Shown piece by piece: positions 8,175-16,355 of a stretch of DNA of 64,000 nt. Within the stretch, counting starts at the first letter, position 1. The number at the start of each line of letters is the position of its first letter. The notes under the pieces were generated by a model that had not been told where the DNA came from, did no database searches, and worked only from the letters and a program-made list of their open reading frames with translations. Source of the DNA: Halolamina salifodinae (GTDB lineage Archaea; Halobacteriota; Halobacteria; Halobacteriales; Haloferacaceae); the NCBI RefSeq assembly GCF_017874235.1, contig NZ_JAGGLC010000001.1, positions 186,001-250,000 on the forward strand. Reading direction: 5' to 3'. Position numbers and translations under genes: made by a program.

Positions 8175-9086
8175 TCAGAGCCGATCCAGTTCGGCGGCGA
8201 TCTGTCGACGTTTGAGCAGGGAAAAGCCCATAACGATCAGGAGAAAGCCCACGCCAGTCTCGGGTGTGACCACTTCGCCGAGCACCAGCCAGCCCGAGAT
8301 GGCGGCGAACACCGGCGCGACGTAGGAGACGAGGTTGATCTCGATGGGGCCCAGTCGGTCCAGCAGGTCGAAGTAGATGAGGAAGCCGAGCGCGCTGGCG
8401 ATCACCGAGAGGTAGAGCAGGCTGGCGACGATACCGGGCGTGAGTTCGAGCGTCGCGGGCGATTCGCCCAGGCCGAGGCTCAGCACGTGCATCAGCAGCG
8501 CGCCGAGCAGCATCGACCAGCCCTCCATCGACTCGACGGGGAGGTCGCTGTCGATCCGACGGGTGAGGACGCTCCCCAGCGCGAACGAGGCCGCCGCGGC
8601 GACGATGAGCAGTTTTGCGCCCATCCCGCCCGACAGCAGCGCGTCGGGGTCGGGGTTTGCGAGCACGACGGCGCCGGCGAGGCCCAGCAGCAGGCCGAAC
8701 AGGCCGACGATTTCGAGGCGCTCCTCGGGGAGGAACAGCCGGGCGAACCCGGTCGTGAGTAGGGGGCTCAGACTGACCAGCACCGCCGCCGAGCCGCTGG
8801 TGACGGATTCGTCGGCCTCGCCGATGAAGAGGAACGCGTGGTAGGCCGCGATCAGCAGCACCGCGCCGACGGCGACGGTCGCCCACTGGTCACGGCCGCG
8901 CGGGATGGGGTCGTCGACGACCCACCACGCGTAGCCGAGCATCAGTACGCCGGCGATGTCGTAGCGCACCGCCGCGAACAGCACCGGGGGGAAGCCGGCA
9001 TCGAGGCCGGCCTTGATGGCCATGAACGCCGAGCCCCAGATGGCGGCAAGCAGGAGGAACAGCGCGAGGTTCCGGTAGCGAGACAC
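8175..9086 (-). CDS. DMT/EamA family transporter
   Basis: The protein is 303 residues with about ten hydrophobic helices, starting at a GTG (MSRYRNLALFLLLAAIWGSAF). The 'AAIWGSAFMAIK' first helix and two internally similar halves of five helices are typical of the drug/metabolite exporter superfamily in the plasma membrane. The substrate is unknown. The stop codon abuts the convergent amidohydrolase gene. Confidence 0.9.
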   Translation of the reverse strand: MSRYRNLALFLLLAAIWGSAFMAIKAGLDAGFPPVLFAAVRYDIAGVLMLGYAWWVVDDPIPRGRDQWATVAVGAVLLIAAYHAFLFIGEADESVTSGSAAVLVSLSPLLTTGFARLFLPEERLEIVGLFGLLLGLAGAVVLANPDPDALLSGGMGAKLLIVAAAASFALGSVLTRRIDSDLPVESMEGWSMLLGALLMHVLSLGLGESPATLELTPGIVASLLYLSVIASALGFLIYFDLLDRLGPIEINLVSYVAPVFAAISGWLVLGEVVTPETGVGFLLIVMGFSLLKRRQIAAELDRL

Positions 9087-9141
9087 GGGAAAACTGAGCG
9101 CGACGCCGGGCTTAGAGCTACTGCTTTCTTCCCAGATCCGC

Positions 9142-9630
9142 CTACGCCGCGCCGCCGGCGTCGCGCTCCCGGTTTAGGCCGCGAAGCAGGTCCTGTCGGG
9201 TGACGATTCCGACGAGTTCGCCGGCCTCCAGCACCGGAAGCCGGTTGATGTCCGACTCGGGGTCCGCCAGTAGGTCGAGGAGCGCGTCGATGCTGTCGTC
9301 GGCGTCGACGGTCACGGGGTCGGCCGTCATCACCGAACTGATCGGGTCCTCGGCGTGGGCGGCGATATCCACGTCGTCGCCCGGCAGGTCGAACGCGTAG
9401 GTCAGCGTGTCCGCCAGCGGCGGGAGGCCGATCGGGATCCAGAGCACGCGGTCCTCGACCTCGAACAGGTCCACGAGGTCGCCCTCGGTGACGACGCCGA
9501 CGACGCGGCCGTCCTCGACGACCGGGAAGCCGCTGTAGTTCACGTCCGCGAGGCGGGCCAGCACTTCGCCAACCTCGTCGTCGGGGGCGACAGTTTCGAC
9601 GTTACCGGTCATCACGTCTGCTGCGTTCAT
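9142..9630 (-). CDS. Protein with two CBS domains
   Basis: This 162-residue protein begins directly with a CBS domain (MNAADVMTGNVETVAPDDEVGEVLARL...GFPVVEDGRVVGVVTEGDL) and has a second one at the C-terminus (VMTADPVTVDADDSIDAL...RLPVLEAGELVGIVTRQDLL). Such Bateman modules bind adenosine nucleotides or SAM and regulate partners. No effector domain is attached. It lies downstream of the peptide ABC operon on the same strand, separated by a spacer carrying a tandem repeat (9680-9740), so co-transcription is uncertain. Confidence 0.92.
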   Translation of the reverse strand: MNAADVMTGNVETVAPDDEVGEVLARLADVNYSGFPVVEDGRVVGVVTEGDLVDLFEVEDRVLWIPIGLPPLADTLTYAFDLPGDDVDIAAHAEDPISSVMTADPVTVDADDSIDALLDLLADPESDINRLPVLEAGELVGIVTRQDLLRGLNRERDAGGAA

Positions 9631-9679
9631 ACACGGACGGTGGGGCGGGGGCTACGTCAACGTTGCTGCCGGACTATGA

Positions 9680-9740
9680 GGCGGCGACGGTCAGCCGGTG
9701 TGTGACTGGAAGGCGGCGACGGTCAGCCGCCGGTGTGTGA
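9680..9740. repeat. Imperfect tandem repeat sharing the CGGCGAC...GTCAGCCG core
   Basis: GGCGGCGACGGTCAGCCG occurs at 9680-9697 and 9712-9729, each followed (directly or after 3 nt) by GTGTGTGA. The core matches, in the opposite orientation and with one change, the pair at 6816-6874. It lies between an ABC ATPase gene end and the CBS gene start, where an RNA terminator or processing signal is possible. Confidence 0.8.
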
Positions 9741-9762
9741 GCAAAAAGGCGCCGGCGCCGGG

Positions 9763-11301
9763 TCAGTCCTCGAGGTGGCAGGCGACCACGTCGCCCGACG
9801 CATCCGGCGTCGCGTCGGGTTCGGTCGTCTCACACACCGTCTCGAAACGCTCCCGGAGCGTCGCCGCGGCGGCCGCGTGGTCGCCGTCGGCGACGGCCTC
9901 GAGCGCCGAATCGACGACCGCGGCGTTCTCGCCATCGAGGGCCGGGAGTTCCTCCTCCCGGTAGCGCTGCGCGCCGACTTCCTGCACGGCCTCGGGATCG
10001 AGAGAGCCCGCCTCGACCGTCTCGCGGAGGTTCATCACTTCGCGGAACGTCGACTGCTCGATCTCGATATCCTCGGGCGGGATCACCTTCGGACACCGCG
10101 TCCGGAACCGACAGCCGGAGGGCGGATTCCGCGGCGAGGGGACGTCGCCGGCCAGCGTCGCGACGCGGCGACCCTGTTCGGCCACCTCCGCGCGCGGGAC
10201 GCTCTCCAACAGCGCCTTCGTGTAGGGGTGATCCGGGTTCTCGAAGATCTGGTCGGTCGGGCCCAACTCGGCGATCTTGCCGAGATACATCACGGCCACG
10301 CGGTCGCAGATGTGCCGGACGACACTGAGGTCGTGTGCGATGAACAGGTAGGTGAGGCCGAACTCCTCCTGCAGGTCGTCGAGCAGGTTCAGCACCTGCG
10401 CCTGCACCGAGACGTCCAGCGCGGAGACCGGCTCGTCGAGCACGATGAACTCAGGGTCCAGCGCGAGCGCCCGGGCGATGCCCACGCGCTGGCGCTGCCC
10501 GCCGGAGAACTCGTGGGGGTAGCGGTCGACCTGATCCGAGGAGAGGCCGACGCGTTCGAGCAGTCGGCCCGCCTTCGCCCGGCGGATCTCGCCCTTCGAT
10601 CCGGTCACTGTCACCTCGACGTGGAGGTCGGCTTCGCGCTCCTCGACGGTCGCGCCGAGCAGGTCGTGATCGACGCTCGCCTCGGGGCTCTTCTCGCCCA
10701 TCCGGACCGACACCGGGACGCGGGCGACCCCGTCGTCAGCATCGATCACGCGGTCGAGGTCGTCGGCGACGGTGACCTCAACCATCCGGTCGATCCCGTC
10801 GCCGACGGAGAGTTCCGCGGCGGTCGCGACCGTCGGGTCGGACTCGGGGAGCCCGTGGATCCGCATCCCCTCGGCCACGATGGCGCCGACGGTCATCCGC
10901 GGGTCGAGGCTGGAGAACGGGTCCTGAAACACGATCTGGGCGCGCCGGCGGAACGAGGCGATGGACTCGTCGTCCATGTCGAACACCTCCTCGCCGTCGA
11001 ACGCGACGGTGCCGCCGGTGGCCTCGCGCAGGCGCAGCAGCGTCTCGCCGGTCGTGGACTTCCCACAGCCGGATTCGCCGACGAGGCCGAGGGTCTCGCC
11101 CCGGCGCACGTCGAAGTCGATGCCGTCGACGGCTTTGACGCTGGTCGCTTCCCGACCCAGCACGCGGTCGAGCAGGCCACCGCCGTCCTGGTAGTGCTTC
11201 CTGAGGCTCCGTACCTCGAGCAGCGCGTCGGCGTCGTCGGCCGCAGTTCGATCCGTGGCCGAACCGGGCTGGTCAGCGTTGTCTGGGGCAGTCTCAGTCA
11301 T
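9763..11301 (-). CDS. dppF: Oligopeptide-type ABC transporter ATPase, enlarged DppF/OppF form
   Basis: This is a nucleotide-binding subunit powering peptide (or similar solute) import at the membrane. Walker [10 protein letters not shown] is at 75-83, the Q-loop [10 protein letters not shown] near 124-133, the signature [10 protein letters not shown] near 265 and Walker [13 protein letters not shown] near 285. The family's C-terminal GCRFRTRCP segment follows. At 512 residues it is about 180 longer than usual. One insertion of about 90 residues (~155-243), beta-rich and acidic, sits between Q-loop and signature. A second (~405-490) splits the C-terminal RTRCP...VACHL module. It starts 8 nt inside the end of the previous ATPase gene and is the last gene of the five-gene operon. 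Confidence 0.93.
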   Translation of the reverse strand: MTETAPDNADQPGSATDRTAADDADALLEVRSLRKHYQDGGGLLDRVLGREATSVKAVDGIDFDVRRGETLGLVGESGCGKSTTGETLLRLREATGGTVAFDGEEVFDMDDESIASFRRRAQIVFQDPFSSLDPRMTVGAIVAEGMRIHGLPESDPTVATAAELSVGDGIDRMVEVTVADDLDRVIDADDGVARVPVSVRMGEKSPEASVDHDLLGATVEEREADLHVEVTVTGSKGEIRRAKAGRLLERVGLSSDQVDRYPHEFSGGQRQRVGIARALALDPEFIVLDEPVSALDVSVQAQVLNLLDDLQEEFGLTYLFIAHDLSVVRHICDRVAVMYLGKIAELGPTDQIFENPDHPYTKALLESVPRAEVAEQGRRVATLAGDVPSPRNPPSGCRFRTRCPKVIPPEDIEIEQSTFREVMNLRETVEAGSLDPEAVQEVGAQRYREEELPALDGENAAVVDSALEAVADGDHAAAAATLRERFETVCETTEPDATPDASGDVVACHLED

Positions 11302-12484
11302 CGGTCACCTCCGGGGCCGTGGCGCCGTCGAGCGCCTCGGATTCGTCGTACTCGCGGTCGGCGAGCACACAGCGCACTTTGTGGTCGACGCCGTCGAGCG
11401 TCGACGGCGCGTCGCGTTCGTCGATGCGGTGGAGACAGGACTCCATCGCCTTCGGGCAGCGATCCGCGAAGTAGCACTTCTCGCCCATCTCCGAATCCAG
11501 CAGGCTGGGGACGTTCCCCTCGATGGGCGAGAGCCGCGGCGCGGGGTCCTCGAGGTCCGGGATCGAGCCCAGTAGCCCCTCGGTGTAGGGGTGGACCGGG
11601 TTCTCGAACACGTCCTCCAAGGATCCGCGCTCGACCACCTCTCCGGCGTACATCACGCCGACGCGCTGGCACATCCGGGCGATGACGCCCAGATTGTGGG
11701 TGATCAGCACGACGCTCATGTCCTCTTCCTCCTGCAGTTCGGTGAGGAGGTTCAGGATCTGGGCCTGAATCGTCACGTCGAGCGCGGTGGTCGGTTCGTC
11801 GGCGATCAGCACGTCGGGTTCGCCGGCCAGCGCCTGCGCGACCATCGCGCGCTGGAGCATCCCGCCCGAGAACTCGTGGGGGTACTCCTCGGCGCGCTGC
11901 TCGGGGTCGGGGATGCCGACCCGGTCGAGCAGTTCGACCGCCCGCTCGTGGCTCTCGTCGGAGACGTAGTTCCGCGAGGGGATCACCGAGTCAATGAGCA
12001 GGCGGCCCAGTCCGTAGCCTTGGGTTCGCGAGCGAGTGCGTCGCGGGTTCGCGCGGGCACGGCGCTGGACCTCGACGGCCTCGGCGATCTGTTCGCCCAC
12101 CGGGATGGTGGGGTTGAGGCTGCTCATCGGGTCCTGGAAGATGGTCGCGAACGCCGGCCCGCGGAGCCACCGGCGGGTAGTTTCGGGCAGTTGGCGCACG
12201 TCGACGTAGTCGCCGTCGACGGCCTCCGGGTGAGAGTCGCGATGTTCATCGGCCAGTTCGGCGTCGCGGTACCAGACCTCGCCCTCGGTGATGCGGCCCG
12301 GCGTCTCCACCAGGTCGATCAGCGAGAGCGCGGTCACGGACTTCCCGGATCCGGACTCGCCGACGATGCCGAACACCTCGCCGTCGCGCACGTCGAAGTC
12401 GACGCCCTCGACGGCGTTGACCTGCCCCTCCTCCGTGAAGAAGCGGGTCGTGAGGTTCCGTACCTTGAGGATCTCGTCGGCCAT
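11294..12484 (-). CDS. dppD: Oligopeptide-type ABC transporter ATPase, DppD/OppD form
   Basis: This is the second ATPase of the peptide-type importer, about 396 residues. Walker [10 protein letters not shown]-loop [12 protein letters not shown], signature [10 protein letters not shown] and Walker [13 protein letters not shown] are all present, followed by the C-terminal [17 protein letters not shown] oligopeptide module. The ATG at 12484 lies directly after the permease stop; an open frame to 12544 overlaps the permease and is not used. A basic Arg/Ala/Pro stretch ([18 protein letters not shown]) before the signature is an insertion in a GC-extreme DNA tract with short direct repeats. Confidence 0.93.
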   Translation of the reverse strand: MADEILKVRNLTTRFFTEEGQVNAVEGVDFDVRDGEVFGIVGESGSGKSVTALSLIDLVETPGRITEGEVWYRDAELADEHRDSHPEAVDGDYVDVRQLPETTRRWLRGPAFATIFQDPMSSLNPTIPVGEQIAEAVEVQRRARANPRRTRSRTQGYGLGRLLIDSVIPSRNYVSDESHERAVELLDRVGIPDPEQRAEEYPHEFSGGMLQRAMVAQALAGEPDVLIADEPTTALDVTIQAQILNLLTELQEEEDMSVVLITHNLGVIARMCQRVGVMYAGEVVERGSLEDVFENPVHPYTEGLLGSIPDLEDPAPRLSPIEGNVPSLLDSEMGEKCYFADRCPKAMESCLHRIDERDAPSTLDGVDHKVRCVLADREYDESEALDGATAPEVTDD

Positions 12485-12485
12485 C

Positions 12486-13529
12486 TCAGACACCCCCCTC
12501 CCCTTCGATACCGGGGTCAAGCGCGTCACGGAGCCAGTCGCCAACGAGGTTCACACCGATCACGGCGAACACGATGGCGAGTCCCGGGACCGTCGCGATC
12601 CACCACGACGTCGAGAGATACGCCCGGCCCTGGGAGATGTCGAACCCCCAGGAGAGCGTTGTCCCCGAGAAGCCGAGGAAGGAGAGCGACGACTCCAGCA
12701 GGATGATCGCCGCGACCTGGATCGTCGCGAGCACCAGGATCGGCGTCGTCGCGTTCGGCAGGACGTGCCGGCCGATGATCCGGAGGTCGCTCGCGCCCAG
12801 CGCGCGGGCGGCCTTGACGTACTCCTCCTCGCGGATGGAGAGCGCCTCGCCGCGCGCGATGCGGGCGAACCAGACCCAGTTCACGAGGCCGACGACGACG
12901 ATGACCGTCCCCGGCAGCACGAAGGAGTCGGGCATTCCCGTCGATAAGCCCAGCGCCGACCGGACGGGATCGACTACCCCCAACATCACGAACGGGTCGG
13001 GAATATCGACGGCTGCACGGCCCCAGAGGCCGATGAGCGCGATGGCGAGCACCAGCGAGGGGAACGCCAGCGAGATGTCCGCAAAGCGCATCAACGCGTC
13101 GTCGACGCGGCCGCGGTAGAACCCCGCGATGAGGCCGACGCTCACCCCGAGTATCGCGGCGAGTAGCGTCCCCAACACGCCGACCATCATCGACGTGCGG
13201 GCGCCGTACACCGCGCGGGAGTAGACATCCTGCCCGAGCGAGTTCGTCCCGAGCGGGTGGCTCGCGGACGCGTTGACCAGCACGGTCTCGTTTTTGATGA
13301 CGAGCGAGCCGTTCTGCATCTCGGAGGTGGTCTCCTCGGTCGCGCGGCTGAAGCCCAGCGGCGGGAGGTTGTTCTCTTCGAGGTTCTGATTGGTCGGGTT
13401 GTGTAGCGCCATAAAGGGCGCGAGTGTCGCGACCAGCAGCATCGCGAGCACGAGCACGATGCCGATCTTGGCGAGCGCGCTCGAGCGGAGTTCTTTGCGG
13501 AGGTTTCTGAGCGTGCGTGGAGAGATCAT
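12486..13529 (-). CDS. dppC: ABC transporter permease, DppC type
   Basis: This is a 347-residue inner permease subunit. It has an N-terminal helix (ALAKIGIVLVLAMLLVATLAP), an extracellular region containing HPLGTNSLGQDVYSR, five more helices and the EAA coupling motif (EEYVKAARALGASDLRIIGRHVLPN) that contacts the ATPases. The outer loop after helix 1 is longer than in bacterial DppC. It overlaps the DppB stop by 4 nt, consistent with one operon transcribed leftward. Confidence 0.94.
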   Translation of the reverse strand: MISPRTLRNLRKELRSSALAKIGIVLVLAMLLVATLAPFMALHNPTNQNLEENNLPPLGFSRATEETTSEMQNGSLVIKNETVLVNASASHPLGTNSLGQDVYSRAVYGARTSMMVGVLGTLLAAILGVSVGLIAGFYRGRVDDALMRFADISLAFPSLVLAIALIGLWGRAAVDIPDPFVMLGVVDPVRSALGLSTGMPDSFVLPGTVIVVVGLVNWVWFARIARGEALSIREEEYVKAARALGASDLRIIGRHVLPNATTPILVLATIQVAAIILLESSLSFLGFSGTTLSWGFDISQGRAYLSTSWWIATVPGLAIVFAVIGVNLVGDWLRDALDPGIEGEGGV

Positions 13530-14524
13530 TCAGCGACCACCTGTGGGTCGAGATACGCGTAGACGGCGTCGACGACGAGGTTCACAAGCACGAATCCACA
13601 GCCGATGACGACCAGCGTCGCCTGTAGGATCGGCCAGTCACGGACGTTGATCGCGTTGATCAGCGTCGTCCCGAGACCGGGCCAGGAGAACACGGCCTCG
13701 GTGATGACGGCGCCACCGATGAGCGTCCCCAACTGCAGGCCGAGCACCGTGATCACCGGGATGAGGGTGTTCCGCAGCGCGTGTTTGTAGCGGATCAGCG
13801 ACTCCGGGAGCCCCTTCGCGCGGGTCGCCTGTACGTAGGACTGGCCCAACTCCTCGAGCATCCCAGAGCGCGTGAGCCGGGTGATCAGTGCCGTGAAGTA
13901 CGTTCCCAGCGTCACCGCTGGGAGGAAGATATGCCGGAGCCACTGCCAGAGCGCGTCGAGGCCCGGCGAGACGCCCTGGGCGGCGAGGATGCGGAACGCC
14001 TCGATGAAGCCGTAGGCGCGGCCGCTGGTCGGGAAGAGGCCGAACTCCACGGAGAGCAGGAGCACGAGCATGATCCCCAGCCAGAAGTTCGGCGTCGAAA
14101 TACCGACCAGCGAGAACGTCGTCGCCGCGTAGTCCGCAGGCTGGTGGCGCCGGGTCGCGCTGATGACCCCCAGCGGGATCGAGAGCGTGATGGCGACGAG
14201 GCTGCTCGCGACGGCGAGTTCGACCGTCGCTGGGAGTTTCGTGAACACCATCTGGCTGGCCTCGATGCCCGAGATGTAGGAGTAGCCCATGTCGCCGTGG
14301 AGTAGCGCCCAGAGGTAGTCCAGATACTGGACGTACAGCGGCTGGTTCAGCCCCAGCTCCTCGGCGATGCGCTGGCGGAGTTCCGCGCTCGCGTCGAGTG
14401 GCGCCACCGCGTCCACCGGGCTGCCGGGGGTGATGAACCGCAGCATGAACACGATGCTGACGACGCCCCAGACGACCAGGATCCCCTGAAAACCGCGTTT
14501 CAGCAGGAACCGTCCGTACGACAT
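13526..14524 (-). CDS. dppB: ABC transporter permease, DppB type
   Basis: This 332-residue permease has the DppB/OppB signature: a first helix followed by RFITPGSPVDAV, QYLDYLWALLHGDMGYSY, then THREE to five helices with the EAA loop (SYVQATRAKGLPESLIRYKHALRN) and a last segment DAVYAYLDPQV. It forms the membrane pore with the DppC-type subunit. It starts immediately after the binding-protein stop codon and overlaps the next gene by 4 nt. Confidence 0.94.
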   Translation of the reverse strand: MSYGRFLLKRGFQGILVVWGVVSIVFMLRFITPGSPVDAVAPLDASAELRQRIAEELGLNQPLYVQYLDYLWALLHGDMGYSYISGIEASQMVFTKLPATVELAVASSLVAITLSIPLGVISATRRHQPADYAATTFSLVGISTPNFWLGIMLVLLLSVEFGLFPTSGRAYGFIEAFRILAAQGVSPGLDALWQWLRHIFLPAVTLGTYFTALITRLTRSGMLEELGQSYVQATRAKGLPESLIRYKHALRNTLIPVITVLGLQLGTLIGGAVITEAVFSWPGLGTTLINAINVRDWPILQATLVVIGCGFVLVNLVVDAVYAYLDPQVVAE

Positions 14525-16183
14525 CTACTGTTCGCTGGGCAGGCTCTGTGCCTCCTCGACGAGGCGGTCGAACTCGTCGTTGGAGTAGCTTGTGAGGTTG
14601 CCCCCGCTAGTGAGCAGCGGGATGATGGTCTGGCTCGCGTCGAACGTCGTGTTACCCCAGCCGAGGAGGTACCAGTGCGGACTGCTCTCGATGTTACCGT
14701 CGGTGACCTCGCCGGCCAGCGTCTGGAAGTCACGCTGTTCGACGCTCGCGGTCACGTTCGGCAGGTCGTCGACGTAGGACGCAACCGCCTGCGCGATCTC
14801 GACGTCGTTGAGGTAGCGACCCACCGGTGTCTCGAGCGTGATCTCGGCGCCCGCGTAGCCGGACGCTTCGACCAGCGCCTCGGCCTCGTCCGGGTCGTAC
14901 GGGTACGGATCGGTGTCGCTGTTGTAGCCGAAGAACCCATCGAGAGTCGGCTGTCCCGTGGCGTCACCGAACGTGCTGAGCACGTTCTGGATGATGCTCT
15001 CGAGGTCGATGGCGTAGTTGATCGCCTGTCGGAACTCGGGGGAGTCGAACGGCTCCACGTCGTAGCGCATCGCGTTGAAGATGACCCGCGTCGACGGCGC
15101 CGCGGCGATGCTCGTCCCGTCGTTCTCCTCGACCCGGCTGACCTCCTGTGGCGGGACGTTAACGATGATGTCCGCCTCGTCGGAGAGCAGCGAGTTCACG
15201 CGCGTGCTGGACTCGCTGGCGGACGTGATCGTGAGCGAACTGATCTCCGCAGCGTCTCGCCAGTAGTTGTCGTTGCGGTTGAAGACGACCTGGACGTTCT
15301 GCTCGTAGGTCTCGAGCAGGAACGGGCCGGTCCCGTCGATGTTCTGGTTGATGTAGGAGCTGTCGTTGGACTGGATCCAGGACTTGTTGACGATCGGGCC
15401 GTAGCTGGCGAACAGCGAGAACAGGATGGGGTTGAGCCCGTCGCTCATCACGTCGACGGCGCGCTCGCCGTCGACCACTTCGGCGCCGGTGACGCCGGCG
15501 AGCTGGTCCTGCTGGGGACTCGCGAGGCCGCCGACGTCGGGGTCGACGATACGGTTGATCGAGAACGCGACGTCCTCGGGCGTGAGGTTGTCCCCGGAGT
15601 GGAAGGAGACGCCGTCGCGGATCTGGAACCGGACGCGGCCGTCCTCCTGCCGGCTGTAGTCGTCAGCCAGCGAGTCGACGATGCCGCCCTCCAGGTCGCG
15701 GTCGAGCAGCTTTTCGTAGGCCTGCATCACGACGTTGTCCGTCGGCGTCGCGCGGTGGTCCTGCGGGTCCAGTCCGCTGTCCATCTGGGACTGGTTGATC
15801 ACCACGTCGTCCCCGCTGTCGGTGGCCGGCGAGATGGCGTAGGCGTCGATGAACTCGTCGGCGCGGGCCTGCCACTCGATGTCGGCGCTCTTGCCGTACA
15901 CGGAGTACTGACGGTTCAGGAACACCCACGGCGCCTGCTCGTTGGCGTGGCGGTTCGCCCGCTGGAGGTAGCCGTCCCGGGTCGTCGGTTCCGGCCGGTC
16001 GGTCGGCGTCTCGTCACCGCCGGAGGGGGTCGGCGTGTCGGTGTCGCCCATCCCCGACTCGGTGTCGGTCGCGGTATCGGTGTCGCCGCCACCGCCACAA
16101 CCGGCCATGGCTGTCGCAGCCGCCGTCCCGGCGAAGCCGAGGAACTTCCGTCGATTGACGCCTTCCCTGTCTTTGTCAGACAT
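14525..16183 (-). CDS. dppA: Extracellular solute-binding protein family 5, apparently circularly permuted
   Basis: This 552-residue lipoprotein has a Tat motif NRRKFLG near residues 10-16, lipobox Cys29 and a Thr/Asp-rich linker. The main domain from about residue 125 (DGVSFHSGDNLTPEDVAFSI, YIDGTGPFLLETY-like, VIFNAMRYDVEPFDSPEFRQAIN) is a standard family 5 peptide-binding protein. The order is odd. The segment that normally closes these proteins (LYEQAQ...EQAPW..., as in DppA) is found at about residues 68-119 as DGYLQRANRHANEQAPWVFL and following, ahead of the main domain. The C-terminus stops right after DRLVEEAQSLPSEQ, exactly where that segment should follow. It is the first gene of the dpp-type operon. 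Confidence 0.9.
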   Translation of the reverse strand: MSDKDREGVNRRKFLGFAGTAAATAMAGCGGGGDTDTATDTESGMGDTDTPTPSGGDETPTDRPEPTTRDGYLQRANRHANEQAPWVFLNRQYSVYGKSADIEWQARADEFIDAYAISPATDSGDDVVINQSQMDSGLDPQDHRATPTDNVVMQAYEKLLDRDLEGGIVDSLADDYSRQEDGRVRFQIRDGVSFHSGDNLTPEDVAFSINRIVDPDVGGLASPQQDQLAGVTGAEVVDGERAVDVMSDGLNPILFSLFASYGPIVNKSWIQSNDSSYINQNIDGTGPFLLETYEQNVQVVFNRNDNYWRDAAEISSLTITSASESSTRVNSLLSDEADIIVNVPPQEVSRVEENDGTSIAAAPSTRVIFNAMRYDVEPFDSPEFRQAINYAIDLESIIQNVLSTFGDATGQPTLDGFFGYNSDTDPYPYDPDEAEALVEASGYAGAEITLETPVGRYLNDVEIAQAVASYVDDLPNVTASVEQRDFQTLAGEVTDGNIESSPHWYLLGWGNTTFDASQTIIPLLTSGGNLTSYSNDEFDRLVEEAQSLPSEQ

Positions 16184-16276
16184 AGACAGTCGGAAGAGGC
16201 GGACTGACTTATACCCTGCGCCCGTATGGCATGCATCGAAACCGGGTGCCGTCCCCGAAATCGGGGCAGTCTGTCA

Positions 16277-16332
16277 GGGCGGGTCGCGGAGAAAGAAGGT
16301 GTGTGGGCGGGTCGCGGAGAAAGAAGGTGTGT
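16277..16332. repeat. 28-bp perfect tandem duplication
   Basis: The unit at 16277-16304 is repeated exactly at 16305-16332. It begins GGGCGGGTCGCGGAG and ends AAGGTGTGT. It lies in the spacer between the malic enzyme stop and the start of the peptide transporter operon. The end GGTGTGTGA is shared with the tandem repeat at 9680-9740. Confidence 0.9.
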
Positions 16333-16355
16333 GACCGCGTCTATGGCCGAACGGG

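Noticed and set aside
9733-11685. Plus-strand frame of 650 codons opposite the ABC ATPase gene
   Set aside because: It is an antisense shadow of a gene with complete Walker and signature motifs; the frame has no recognisable domain.
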